Assembly: GCA_021613375.1 (NCBI GenBank)
Contig: CM038716.1
Span: 4,921,684 to 4,985,683, forward strand
Length of the DNA stretch: 64,000 nucleotides
Reading direction: 5' to 3'
DNA from: Megaleporinus macrocephalus
Taxonomy: Eukaryota > Chordata > Actinopteri > Characiformes > Anostomidae
Positions within the stretch are counted from its first letter, which is position 1. Each line of letters begins with the position of its first letter. A model generated the notes under the pieces. That model was not told the origin of the DNA. It searched no databases and saw only the letters and a list, made by a program, of their open reading frames with translations. The translations under genes and the position numbers were made by a program. Positions 42,501 through 57,700 of this stretch are shown here, piece by piece.

Positions 42501-45500
42501 TACAGTTGTACCTGTATTTTATAGAATACACTATCTATAAAGCTATAAATAATCTAAAACCTGCTTACATTACAGAATGTCTCTTTTTTTACGTTCCAGC
42601 TTCTGATCTTATATCTTTAGTTACTAACCTTCTGAACATACCTGCTGTAAAATGTAGAATAATTATTTCAGTTATTCTGCTTCTATTAAGCTCATTACTC
42701 ACTTTTAAGAATCATATCTATTCAACTCTGTGTATAAGTAAAAGATTTTCTTGGTACTTACGAATTTGATTTGTCCTTGGCTTATTAAAACTCAAAACTA
42801 GTTCGACAACTGTCGGTAAAGCACATTGAGCTTTATAAATAAATAACAATACTACTACAACTACTACTACTACTAATAATAATAATGATAAAATAAGGAT
42901 AGCTTTAAAATACATCTCAGATTACTTAAGATTTAGATTACCTGCATTTCTGCATCGATTACTAAGACAATGTGGTTGCATTGTCTTTTTTTAAGCATAT
43001 TGAGTAACATCCACAGTGTAGGCTAGAAAAAGTGAGTGAACCCTTGAATTTAATAACCTGTAGATTCGCCTTTAGCAGCATCACAAACTGCTTTCTGTAG
43101 CTGCAAATAAGATTTGCGCAATGTCAAGGAGGAATTTTGGTCTTTGCCTCTCTGCAAATTTTCAGTTCATCAATATTTTGTAATGGCCAAGTTGGTACAC
43201 TGACCTGTTGCATCCCCCATCATCTCTTCGGCTTGAGTTCACGAGCTGCAGCCCTTACATTCTACATTCTTGAATTCTTACATTGAATACGTTTTTTGCT
43301 TAATGACTGCAGGATGTGTAGGCGTAAGCTATCAAGCTCACCGTGGACAGTTTTTGTTTGAAACTGTGCAGTTATTGATCAACAGAGCGTATTCAGAGAC
43401 CCCACTCTGGGACTTAACGAGTTTCTGCTGTTCCTAAATGTTTCCACTATTCAGTAATACTACTTACAGCTCATTGTGGAATATCTAGAAGGGAAGAAAT
43501 TTCACTAGCTGACCTGTTGCCATAGTTTTATAGTCACTGTGTATACAACATGTTATTTAATAAAGTATTATTCATTAGAAATGTAATCATTCTTAATAAA
43601 AAAGCAACTGATTTTTTATTTTGCGTGATAAACACAAAAGAAACTGTGAACAATCATGCTGATAAATACTTTCCAGAATGCCAAAGAGTAAAATGTTAGT
43701 ACTGCAACACTTTCAGAACTTTCTAGGATTAGCTGGCATGCAAGATAACCCTGCTACTCAACTAGACTTCTGCATTGTCACAGAACAGAAAATATAAAAG
43801 AATAAAAATAAAAAAAATAAACAGTGATCTTGACATAATCAATTCAACAAGGCAGCAACAGGTCAGCCAGAAACAAAACTACCTTTACTCACATGAGCTC
43901 TCTGACAGAGCAGTAGCTACTGTGCATAAATGTATTGAGGTTGGAGCTAGCTAACTGTTTGTGTAATGTCTATTTTGTGCTTGTATATAGTATATATTTT
44001 TTTCTTTTTTATTTTAAATTAAGTTGACACCTACACCAAGAAAATTTCTTGTGCACCTGGTTTGGCAAGTAAAAAAATAGTCTACAGTTAGATTCTGATT
44101 CTGTAAACAGTTTCCATCTGTGGAGATATTGAATAAGTCTATCACTAACAGAGATCATTTCCAGTGTTGAATTTCAGACTATAACTAGCCATGCATTGGC
44201 ACATTCAGTCTTTAATCATGTATAACCCTTCTCTACATACTTTTTAGTGGTTTCCGTTCAGCCTGTTGCAAGAGTAATACTGAGCTTTAACTATAAATGT
44301 CCAAGTATTTAAAACAGTTTACAGAATGGAGTATTTTATGTGACTAAGTTGATTATTGTCTCTGACATTTTGGAATTGTCCACCATGATTTATTTTTACA
44401 TTGGTCAATTACTGCCATTGTATTAAAGTCATAAACATTTATACATTGACAAAGTTATTTTAGCTGTCCAGCACAAGTTGAAACAGACCTCAAAGTACAG
44501 ATATTTCATTTGATGGTACTGGCATCCAAACTGCATGATTGAAACCCAGAGTAGAAACTACAACCATTTTCATATTTAGAGGCTACATTTTTTGACAGCT
44601 AATTTTTCAAATGTTCCAAGACGATGTCTGTTTATCCCTTATTGTTACTAGCAAGTGGATAAAAGGCCTAGAGTGCATTTCACTGACAAGAATTGTATTA
44701 TGAAGTGTATCTGGCTACAATATCTGCTCAAATAGAGAGTGTCCTGAAGCATACATGCAAAACTGAACATGCATTTAACTTACTGAAGGCAAAACACTCC
44801 AAAAACAGTTGAGAACTGGAGACAGTGGCAGTAAAGGCCACTAGATTGTTATTTCTAAGCCCCTAAGAAAGTGTGTATGGGGGAACATTTTTCAATGTAT
44901 AAAATTATTTAGATGCAATTTTAAATGTAGCTAAGCTCATGTTCCTCATTTGGTTTCAACTTCAAAATGCCGTGCTGGACAGCTTAATTAATAAAAAGTG
45001 TGTTGATGTATAGACAGTCATGAACCAAACTGTGTGTACATGTATGACAATTAGAAAATTGCTAATGCATATTCTTTCACTGTTATATGTAATTTTTTAT
45101 TCTTTTTTTTAGGCCAAAGAGAACTCAATGTCTTTGTAGAACTTGCCTCAGCATTTGCTGGTGAAAATCAAATGGACCTTGACAAAGTAAGATATTTTAG
45201 TGATGCAGTTTTTGCATGTGCCCCTTTAATTTTTGAGCTTGATGTGGGAGCTGGTTTTGATAGACTAATGGATGAAATCAGAAAGCTCAAGGAACCAGCC
45301 AGGAATGACCCTGATCTTCCTGAAAAACTGGTAATTATTAACCTCTTTCTACATTAAAGATGTACAACTGTGATAATGTATGTACAGATATACGCAGTAC
45401 TTTACCTAACTTATTTGAGGAGAAAAAGTAACAGGCAGCCAGCACAGTACATGCATTTTGGCATATAAACATGTAATAAATATGTAAAAAATTTAATAAA

Positions 45501-48500
45501 ACATAACGTAATACATTTCTGATAATGTAATCTTTAAGAATTACATGGCAAAATGAGCAACAAAAAGTAAGAATAATGTAATAATGACAAATTTATTCAT
45601 TATTAATCAGTATGTATTTGTAAACATAAATATAAAATATGCATTGGAAGAACATTTGCTAATTACAGACACAAAACAATTCTTCTGCTGATAAAAAAAA
45701 CAGAACATTATGTAATAATTTACTACAGTATGTACACTATTGGATGAGGACTTTATTACTTGGCAATAATTATAATTGGCAATTTATTACATTGTGAGCT
45801 TTTATTACACTTGCATTATCACGTTATGTGTTGCTAGAGACCAGAGAGTTTTTGACACTCTCTGGGTCTGAATTAGGGCTGCACGATATATCTTGTTGTT
45901 GCGAACTGTGCATGCACAGTAGTCACATTGCAGGATGTGCAATGTCACTTAGGGCAAATGAAACATCACTGCAATGTTTTTTTGCTTGACACAAAAAGTA
46001 CATTTACATTGTTCTATGTAATCCAGAAGATTACGACTGCCCAATATCATTTATTTTGGACCAATATTGGAATCATTGAGTTGTTGTTTTTTTGGGGTTT
46101 TTTTTTTGCTATTTGTAGTGAGTCACATGTATTTTCTGCGTAGATGGTAACGCATCCACTCATTTTTAACAGTCAACAGCTGAAGCAGCCCCTCCCCTAC
46201 TGTTCGTTCACCATAGGGTTAGACAGAAAGGGAGGATTTAATTGAAAAAAAAAAGAAATCGACATCAAATATATGGAAATATTTCGGCCACAGAAAGTAC
46301 GATGTTGACCAAAAACATGTAATTTGTCAACATTGTCTTGCAGTTCTTGCACCACACAAGGCAACGCGACTAATTTGTTTGTTTATTTAAAGTAGAAAAG
46401 TGTTTTGGATGCCTTTGCCTATGACTCACCATATGAAAGAGGTACTAAACAACATCGAGAAATCATGGTTGCAATAACTTTTTACCTCATAAAAGACATG
46501 ATACCAGTTAACACAGTTACCAATGAGGGCTTTATGAACATGATTCAGTCACTTATTAAGCAGTATGTAAGACCATCACGCATTTTTGATTTGTAAATTA
46601 CTATCCCAGAATTGCAAGGCACAAGCTAAAACAGAGCTGTCACAAGTGGACTATTATGCAGCTACAACAGACATGTGGTCCAGCTGGACAGCGGTCTTGC
46701 CGGCCATAACATTAATGAGGACTTCTGTTTGCAAACAACTTTTTTTTCTTGGAGGACTATTTAGAGTTAGAAACATGCATTATTATTATGATGGATCATT
46801 TACGTCTCATGACTTTTGGTCAAATGTGGTGAAAAATCCTGCATTGTCCCTGTATAATGTATAACACAGCAAAAATAAATATTGCAATGTCAAATTTTTC
46901 CTATATTGTGCAGCTCTTGTCTACATAGTCAAAAAAACATGACAAAAATGTCCACTCTATCAGCATCTGCCTTAGGCTTTCCCCTTTCTATACCATCACA
47001 CTGCAAATTGACTTTACTGGGGGAGTCAAACACAATACAGGAAGTCTTACTAGCTTAGGGTTGAGGACTGTTTGTCTTTTGTGCCAGACATTTGTTATAA
47101 TTATTTAATTTTTGTCCTTGCCTCATTATCTTTTAGTTTTACCCATGCATGCACAATACACTGAAGCTTTGTCGGGTTCAGGGTAATTCCATGTGACACA
47201 TTGTAATGTTTTGTTCTTTTCTTGGTAAAACTAGAAAGATTCTTGCACGTGCAAGGCATGGCTGGAGACTGCTTATACCGCTCATGGATCAGTTGCAAAG
47301 TCATCTTTGCTGCAGGCGGATGAAATCAACAAACATGGAGTCTATTCTATCATGCAGCCATCCTCACAAAGTCTGGTTAGTATTGTCATTTTTTTTATGT
47401 TTAACATACTAATTTGGCCAGCCTAATCACTACCTCAGTTTCTCAGCTGTTCTTTAAAAAACACAATTATAAATTTCCTGACTTGCCTCAAGCTTTCAGC
47501 TCATTATAATTGCCATTTTATTTTACTTAGAGTTCCAATAACTCCTGATTATAACAAGATTATAACAAAACAAATCTGGTGACAATCAGTTGAGCAATAA
47601 GGATCTTATGGCCTATTCAAACATGAGAATAAAATACAATTCAGTATCCATGTCCATATCTAAGCTATGAATCTCATTTGGTGTCCCCTTCTGTTCTTGC
47701 AAACTGCTCATTATCTGTTCATTTCTGTTCATTATCCCTCCAAACAATTAAATGAAATATCTGCCAAGCTTCATAGTTCAGTTTGAGCTGCTTGTGGAGA
47801 TTCTGATCATTTAGGCCAGCCTAATCACTGCATCAGTTCCTCAACTTGTCTTTGAAAAACACAATTACAAATTTCATGACCTGACCTGGAGTATTTTAAA
47901 TCACACACAGAGACGCATACAAAGCTTAACTCAAAGTCATGTCAGCAGTTTTGTGGTATAATTTTTATTTTGCTTAATTGGCTAAGCCCAATCATATTTT
48001 TTCTTGTATTCATTTGTCCAACATGAAAACGTTGTTACCCACATTTTGTGAATGTAAACTTAATATGTAAAATGATTTAAATATAAATACAGGATTCAAA
48101 ACAGAGGATGCACCAACGGGTCCTGCATCTCTCATAAAGGAAACAGTTTGAACTTTGAGGGTTTTGTGCTATTTCCTTCAACAAATACCAACTTTCTGAC
48201 AAAAAAAAAATCTAACTACTTCTACTTATAATACTTAACAGATTAGGTAGGTCAATTGCCAATATTAGCTATTCACATTAAGTTAAAGCTAAAAACATCT
48301 TGCCCAAGAGGCTCTCCAACTGCACCTTGTAAGGCACTAATGTCCCATAGTCCAAGGGATGGTAAAATAATGTATGCGTTTTATATTCGTTGCATATATT
48401 AACATTATTTGTAAAATATGCAATATAACATCATAAACATAACAGCTATAAATATGGTGTTATATTAGAACCATGCCCTTGCTTTTTGGTTTTATGATAT

Positions 48501-51500
48501 TTCTCACAGGAAAGGTTTAAACTGGCTTAATATAAGCAATCAACCAAGTAACCCCTTTTAGACCTTTTTTTCACACAATAGGACAAGTTTAATAAAACCT
48601 GAACATCGTTTAATTCACAATGTTTAATTCACAATGAACTATAGATTGTATCTGACTGTGTTGGTGTGTGTTAGCATCAGACTGTGCATCGATATGTAAA
48701 TTCATCCTTCGTTTTAGCCCCTCTTCATTTTTTTATTCTTTATTTTATTTATTGTATTTTTTCTTAGTTAAATATTTGTTACTGCACTGTATGCTTCTCT
48801 CTCTTAGCATGTCATACATGTGTGTGCTCATCAAGACTAATTCTTTGTAACATACTTGTGTAAAATATCACTGTGATCCTCAGTTTTGTGAAATTAACTG
48901 TAGATAAAAGCAAATGCAAATGAACAAAGGAACTGTTCTATCATATACTATTTTGAACTATGACTGTTTGTGATTGTCAGTATTACCAAAATATTTCAGA
49001 GTGCAATTTAAACATCTTACATGTTTCTAATTTCACTTTCAAACTTGCTTTACAGATGACAGTGGAAGATTGCATATCCTTAAACGTGCAAAAAACATCG
49101 TTCACACTCTCTCAGCTTCAAGAACTTCAAAATAAACTCATGCTGATCCCTGCAGTAGATCGAAAAGGATCTAACAATACAGTTTCTCAATTTGTGGAAG
49201 TAAGATCACAAACCTGCTAAGCTTTATGTCCAAGTTCATGTTGACGTTTAAGATCAAAATGCTCATTTACAAAAAGTAATGATATTTATTTTCTTTCACA
49301 TCACCAGGTTTTGGAGCAAATACTTCAGGCAACACAGTTGTTGATTAAGCTCAGGGAAGCAGGGCACATTTTATTTACAGACTGGTCTCTTACTGGCTTT
49401 TGTGAAGATAAAAGCAGTAAGAGACAGAGAGCAGTGTCTGTACATGTTGACTTTGGTATTGCTGGACTGAAAATCACTGGAAACCAAAGGCTCCTAAAAG
49501 AGTTACAGGGCATTTGTAAAAGCATGCAGGATTGTTTGGAGAAGTGGGTGAACTACACCACACAACACAGAGATGAATATTACTATCTCAATTATTTTAC
49601 TGCCAAACAGCTGTCAAGACTATGTTGTTGTATGGCTGACATGAAGAAGAGTGGACAGGTCTCATCTAGTATACTTAATATGCTGTCTTTCATAAAAGAA
49701 AATGTAACCATGACTGATCTGATAAATGCATTTACAGCCGCTCTCCAAAGCCCAGTTCAACATACAAACAGCATGGATCTGGAGTCATGTGAGGTTAGGG
49801 ATTACTTAGTTCGTTTTCCAGAACTTATCGAATATGTTGTGGATGCTGGGTACTCTGAGGCCTCCGCTAAAGCTGCAGTGATGGTCTGCAAAAATCCTGG
49901 TAATAGAACAGAGAATACAGTTGTAGACGAAGATGCTGTCATGGACTATGTTTATGAAAACAGCAATAATAATGCATGGGTTGACGAATGGAGTCTGAAA
50001 TATGATGAGGAACGGGAAAGTGTTCTTAAAAGTCAGATGAAATTTACCGGTGGTCATGCACCAGGAGAAATGAAACCAGCTTTCTCAATGTCGGAGGAAG
50101 AAATGAAGAGGATGTTTGAAAAACCCACTTCCTGCAAAGAGAAGATTACAATACTATGGGAGGCCTACTGCGGGAAACTGTCAGGATTAGTTTCAGACAA
50201 ATACGTGGGTCTGGATCTTGTGGGTGAAACTCTAAAAGAGTTGGCCCAAAATGAAGTCCCAGTACAAAGGAAACTGTCCTGCTTTCTGGAGAAAGGAAAA
50301 CCGAACCTTGTTTCTTGTAATATCATTGAGATGCTGCCCCAGTGTCTCTCGTTGTACCTTAATAAAGAACAGCCACTTCCAACTTATGATGAAATTTTGA
50401 TTTGCACTCCTGAAACAACATCAGAAGAGGTGGAGCTGATCATTAGAAGATCTGTACAGACTGGGAGCAGACATGAGAAGATATATTGTCTCCTCAATGC
50501 TGAAAACCTGAGGCCTGAAGTTACTAGAGTTCTAGAGTCCAATTTTTGCCACCTATCACAGAGTCAGAAAGTAACAGAGGCAAAAGAATACAATTTTGTA
50601 ATATTCTGCAATGCCAAAGCACACCACAGTTATGTTCTAACTGCTTTTGATGAATATAGAAAAACTCTACAGGCCAAAGAATACAAAGAAATTAATCGGC
50701 TCTTGAAAATGAAGCACAAGCTCTCAAGTGCAGCTGCATTCCCAACAGCTATCATCCAAGAAGAATTCAGCCAGAGTATAAAGATGATCACTTCTGCTAG
50801 AGCAGGCATGGGTAAGTGATGACAATTTCCAGAAATTGTATTTGTTTGTTGTATTATTACAGCATTATATTTTATATATTTTTGAATATATTTTTGCTCA
50901 CAAATGCTTAGATGTAACTGAACACCAAGTTTTAACAGAATTGTACTTCAGAATAAGATGGCAGATGGTACTAGAATTCTTATTTGACCAACAGGAAAAA
51001 CACTTTTTGTGAAAAATCTAATCAGGAGATCAAAGGAGAAGCTTGGCAGTCAAGGATTTACACATAAAACCATCAGCATCACTGATAAAGAAATAAAGCC
51101 AGGATTCATTTATGGCAAACTGAAAGAATACGAAGATGAGCCAAATGACAACATCCCCAGGATTTTCCATTTTGATGTACCACATGTGGTTAGCTTGAGT
51201 CTCACTATGTTGTAGAATGTTGTAGTTTTAGAACATGTTTTGTGATCTTTGCTAAAATGACTCAAAGTTGATAAGACTTTCATATATCACCTGCAGCAAT
51301 CAGACCCGTTATGGTTAAACCCTTATCACTTGGGGTTTTTTTATTAAAAGCTAAATTGAGTTTTTTTCATTAATTAGCATAACATATTAACATCTCAATG
51401 TCTTTATTTTATTGCAGGTATGCAAAGGGCTGTACACATTTTTAGTTCAGCTCTTCGTGCTAAGATGTTTCCAGAGCTTGGATGGTTTCATTTGGAAATG

Positions 51501-51694
51501 CAAAGACACCCACATTTACTTGGTGGAGTACGCAGAGAGGAAACACAGACAGTGTGACAGAGCAAGCTCAGAGGTACCGAAATTTGCACGCTTTCCACAA
51601 TTTATTTTTCAATGAAATTTATGCAGAACACTCCCTTTTTAAATGACTAATGTTTAACAAGTTTCAGCAATAATTAATTTGACCCATGACATTT

Positions 51695-51789
<95 letters not shown>

Positions 51790-54700
51790 AAGGAACTAAA
51801 ATTTCATCATAGTGGCACTCCAGCTTAGCTGGAATCCAATCACACTTCTGTTTGTATTTGCAATTTACACTCTCAATGAGGCTTCCAGTCAATCAAACGT
51901 CAGGAGGGTCATTTTAGTGCAGGGCGGGTTTTTAAAGGAAGTGATGTGGCAGTTCGGTCGCAGAGTTAGATGTTTTACAACACCAAGTTAGCAATAGCAT
52001 TTTCCACATTTTCCACAGCGTATTAAAAAGGCAATTTAAGTTATGATTATGTTAGCTTGTCCAATTACTTGAGTACCTAAAAATGGTGGGAGATGTATGA
52101 ATATTGTTGTAATTCCCACACAATTCACCCAAATTGAATGTAAATACCTTCCAATTATAGCTGGAAAAGAATTCAAGCTCATATTTAGATTTAATTTCTG
52201 CTCCAATATGCTGTGCCAGACAGCTAAAATAACAATAACTTTGTCTACATTAAAACATTTGTGAACATAACTGTATATTCATCTATGTACCATGAAAGTC
52301 AACTCATACCTAACACTACTGCTTGACTTTTTATCTTAATTCAGAAACAATACATGTTTTCATTTGCATTTTTAAGATGTTTTATAAGCTCTAAAATGAG
52401 AATAAAGAATAATTAGAATACAATGTTTTTTGTTAATAACAACAAGTTATAGCCAACTTAATATCTGAAGGACAGATCCATTTTTATTTGGCAATGTAAA
52501 AACTAACTAGGTGAGTGTGGTAAAATTGTTTTAGTACTCATGATGAACATTTTTAAAAAGTTGTTTCTGTATTTGGAAATCTAAATTACTAACAGCATTG
52601 CCTGGTTATATGAAAGATTTAATATTTCCAATGAATAGTTTGAATAGTCATAATAGTCCCCTTTTATGATTTTTGCAAAATCTAAGCCAGCATTTAATCA
52701 GAAAATAACTACATAAATATCACAGCCCTTTTTATTTTAATTACCTCAACTACATGTACCGCTGATGTTCTCAGATTGAGCTTAAGAGCCATGCATAAGC
52801 AGTGCTTTCATAAAAATATATGAAAAATATAATGTATCAGCTTGTTTTCTTCTCTCTTTCTAGATTTCCAACGATCTAGAGGACAGTCTGCTAGAAATGT
52901 TTACAACTGTCAAATGTTTTTCCCCTGAAGACACTCTAAAACATTTGAAATGTGAAAACACTGACATCAGCGATAAACCGTATGAATTTCAGTTAATGGA
53001 TGACTCAAAGTTCAGAAGTGAAGAATTCCAGAGGACCTACCAGTACCTTAAACATTTTCAAGAAAACAATCTTGAGGAGCTCAAATTTGACAGACAAACA
53101 TGCATTGGCTCTCCAGTGGAATGGTTGGAATGCATTTTACATTACTGTAAAATCAGTAACCCATCATGGGCAGAACTTTGCAACTTCACACAGTTCCTTA
53201 ATGTGCAGCTGAAAAGATGTGATGAATCTGTGTTCTGCTCTGCTGCAGTAAGCCGAGACTTAACTGGCTTTAGAAACTTTGTTGTGAAATTTATGATTAC
53301 AATGTCCAGAGATTTCATCATGCCATCACTAGAGACTTCTGATGAAAGTTGTGGACCAAAAGATGAAGATCCGTATCATGTTTTGAGCGAATTCCAGATA
53401 AGAAAACACTGGGAACAGGAGGCACACCCTTATGTCATGTTCAATTCTGATGGCACATCCATGACTTTCTTGGGGTTTCACATCAGATATCAGAATGCCA
53501 TTGATGTTAGAACTGGCAAGATAATCGAGAGAAATGTTATGACCTCATTGCTAATTCAACAGTTAAAGGCCCAAGGGGTGCCAATGAATGTTGACTTCAA
53601 AAAACTTAATCGTTCTAAACAACTTGAGATTTTGTGCCAAGTGCTTGGAGTTGAAAAAACAGAAGACCCAGATAGCACATATCAGCTGACCCTGGACAAT
53701 GTGCTGAAAATTCTTGCCATTCACATGCGATTTCAGTGCAACATACCTGTGGTGATCATGGGTGAAACCGGATGTGGGAAGACACGACTTGTTAAGTTTA
53801 TGTGTGACCTACTGAAGAAATGTGATGACAAAAGAAATTTGATTGTGGTTAGTGTCCATGGGGGTACAACAGCAGACATGATCTATGAGAAGGTTAAGCA
53901 AGCAATTGCCATATCCAAAATAAACAGTGGTTTTGGGATGTATACCGTTCTCTTCTTTGATGAGGCAAATACAACAGAGGCTTTGTATGCCATCAAAGAG
54001 GTGATGTGTGACAGGGCAGTCAATGGAGAACAAATCGACGCTCCTGACCTGAAATTTGTTGCTGCCTGTAATCCCTACAAAATGCACACAAAGAGTGCAA
54101 TAGAGCAGCTTGAGAAAGCAGGATTAGGATACAGAGTTTGCGCTGAAGATGCATCTGAAAAACTTGGACAGATCCCAATGCGGCAGCTTGTCTACAGAGT
54201 ACAACCATTACCACCAACCCTTTCATCCCTTGTATGGGACTTTGGAAAGCTAAATGAGCATGCTCAAAACCTTTACATCTCCAAGATGGTTGAAACATTC
54301 TTCAAGGAAAAAGAGCTTAATGAACAACACAAATCAGTGTTCACAAATGTGATTTGTATATCTCAGATTTATGTGGCAGCTGAGAGCAATGAGTGCAGAA
54401 TGGTGAGCCTCAGAGACATCGAACGATGTTTGAAAACAGTCATGTGGTTTTATCATCAGAGGGAGACACTGTTTCCTCTTGTTGATCAGAAGAAAAACAC
54501 TGATGATTCAATTCAGAGAAGAAGCATTGATGACTTAATTCGATCACTGATTCTTGCCATTGGAGTTTGCTACAGTGCCTCCCTTGAACACCGCACAGAA
54601 TACATAGAAAAGGTTGCTAGGGCCCTCAACCTGTCTGCCCATGAAGTTCTTGAGGAAATTGACCTTTGTCAAGAGGTCTTTGTTGACAATGTGGATATTC

Positions 54701-57700
54701 CAACTGCAACAGCAAGAAATGATGCCCTAAAGGAGAATGTATTCATGATGATTGTCTGCATGAATTTACGGCTGCCTCTCTTTCTTGTGGGAAAACCTGG
54801 AAGTTCAAAGTCTTTGGCCAAAACAGTAGCTGCAGATGCTCTACAAGGGAAGTCTTCACGTAGCGAGCTCTTCAAAAGCTACAAACAAGCACAACTTCTC
54901 TCATTTCAGTGCAGTGCTCATTCAACATCTGATGGTATAATTTCCACCTTCAGGCAATGTGCACAGCTTCAAGTAAAAAAAAATTTGGATGAATATGTCT
55001 CAGTGGTGGTATTGGATGAAATAGGGCTAGCAGAAGACTCACCCAAGATGCCCCTGAAAACATTGCATCCTCTTCTAGAATGTGGATGCATTGACGATGA
55101 GAAACCGGAGGAGTTTAAGAAAGTTGGCTTTATTGGGCTGTCCAACTGGTCACTGGATCCTGCTAAAATGAACCGTGGCATACTTCTGCTCCGTCCTTCT
55201 CCGGGAGAACAAGAACTTGAAAAAACAGCCAAAAACATATGTTCTGCACAGGAAGGTAAACAAATTGAAGAAAGCATTCAAAAACTCACCCGGGTATACT
55301 CAGAAATACTGCGGAAACAAAACCAGGCAACTGGGGAAACCAGACAACCATGCAATGAGTTTTATGGACTCAGAGACTACTACAACTTAATCAAAGTGAT
55401 TGTTACCTATGCTCAAAGCTCTGAACCCTCCACTGATGATCTGGCCAGAGCTGTCCAAAGAAACTTTGGGGTCCTGGATTCAGTCAACAGTCTTGAAATA
55501 TTCTCTAAAGAGTTCAAGGTTGAAGTCAAACCAGCCAAAACAATTGACCTGGTGAGGGAGAATTTGGAAACGAAGAAGACAACTGGGCTTGAATCAAGGT
55601 ATCTTTTGCTTTTGTCAAGTAACAACGCTGCTCTTTCCATACTGCTGAGGTTGGGAATCATCACTGATGATAACACAGAGGTCATTTTTGGCTCAGGATT
55701 CCCTCTTGATCAAGAGTATTCTCAGGTCTGTCGTATAGTGAACAGGGTAAAGACTTGCATGGAGACTGGAAGATCAGTTGTGTTGCTAAACATACAGAGT
55801 CTCTATGAAAGCCTCTATGATGCCTTGAATCAGTGTTATGTCAAATTAGGTGGGAGTGTTTATGTGGATCTGGGACTTGGTGGTCATCGCGTGAAATGCA
55901 AAGTGAATGAGGATTTTCGACTTATTGTCATTGAGGAGAAAAACATTGTGTATAGACAGTTTCCAGCGCCGCTCCTTAGCAGGCTTGAGAAACATTGCTT
56001 GGAATTTAATACAATTCTTCCAGAACATGCAAAGCAGCTGCAGACTGAGTTGGAAAAGCAAATTGAGGAGATATTTTTGGACAACACGCAAAAGAAACGT
56101 GATGCCCTCATTGGATTTACACAGGATTCATGTGCGTCTGTGCTGTTGCAGTCTTACCCTAATATCCTTTTGGACAACTGGGATGCAAACCTGAATGATG
56201 TCATTCTCAAACAATGCACAGAGAAGTTGGTGCAGTGTGCAACTTTAGACTCAGTAATACGAGTGGAAAAGAATACAGAGGAAATTCAGAAAATTTATTT
56301 CAAGGAACAAATTCACACCAATCTGATGGATGTAATTAAGAAGTACAGGAGTGACAGTGGCAAAAGGATGTGCCTTGAGGTATTTATTCTGTCTACTCCA
56401 TCAACCTGTGTTCAAATCCTTGACAAGCTTATGCAATATAGAACCATAAAGCATATTTTCTAGAATAAAAGTAAAGAGTAAAGTAATGCTGAGCTATGTT
56501 TTCAATTAATTTATTTTATGGTATAATTTTTTATTAGATTATATATTATATTATATTTTAGTATTTTGTTATTTTAAAGATTAAATATCTGTCATTCATG
56601 TTTGGGAGCTGTGGAATCAAAAACAAGTCATGGTATTACATGTGTTGCAGGTGTCTACATATTCTCTGCTGCTGAATCAGAGAAATCTGAAATTTATTAA
56701 TGAAGAATTAAACATCTCCAAAGAGCAATCCCATCTTCTCCAAATTCGAGAATTCCAAACAGAGCAGGCTTTTTGTGAAACAGTGAGGTAATGCTTGTAC
56801 TTATATGAAATCTGTAATTTGTGAATGCATTTGGAATCTCTAGTTTCAGTTGTTGATGAGTGGTTTCCATTTTTAGTTGCAATCACTCACTCTTTTACTC
56901 ACTCATCATCTACACTGATTATCCTTCTGAATCACAGGAGTGTGCTAAAGCTACAAAACAATCTGGACAGGTTGCCAATCCTTCAGAGTCATATGTTATG
57001 ACATAATGCTATGGCATTTATATCTTACAAACAAAGGGGAAAGGAATGAGTTACAAATAAAAACAGTTTTTTTAAATGAATATATATTTATTTCTTAAAA
57101 CTGGAAACCTAAACAACACTTACCAATGAAGTATGTTACACTATTTATAGACAGGTTTCCAGTTTTCAGATTATAATAGGTGTGCCAAGCATGGAGGCAA
57201 AACCACTTTAGTAACTCAGCCGGTCACAAGATTAGTCAACTGTTGCAATCAACAGATTTCACACTGTATGCAAATTCTTGCTGGGTCAGTAGTACTCTGT
57301 TTATTTGTGTAACGTTGTGTAAAATGTTAGCAAACAATAGTTAGCTATCAATTTCGAATAATCGTCTGGGGTCATATTCTCGTAAAAGTCTGTGGAAAAA
57401 AAAGTTATTCTTCAAATAACATAAGAAGTGGAATTCTTGAAAACAAAAAAAAATCTTGCTGGATTACGAAAGATTTCTTAAGAAAAGACTCACAAAGCCA
57501 CAATACAAACAATAAAAAGTTTAAAAAAGCTCTCAAATAAATTTTAATTTCTTAAGATTTTCTAAGATAGTCTACCATGTTTCACCACATAGAATGAGGA
57601 CTGAGCAGGATTTTACTGTAATACAGCCAAATGAGGAGCTCAACGGTTTAGTTTTAACTACTAAGTTAACAGATATAATTATAAAACTGAAAGAAAAGAT

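Noticed and set aside
52897..56463. Separate gene starting at the ATG at 52897 and ending at the stop at 56463
   Set aside because: The frame is open upstream to a strong acceptor at 52863, and the donor at 56380 joins an exon with family similarity. The last 28 codons to 56463 are intronic read-through.
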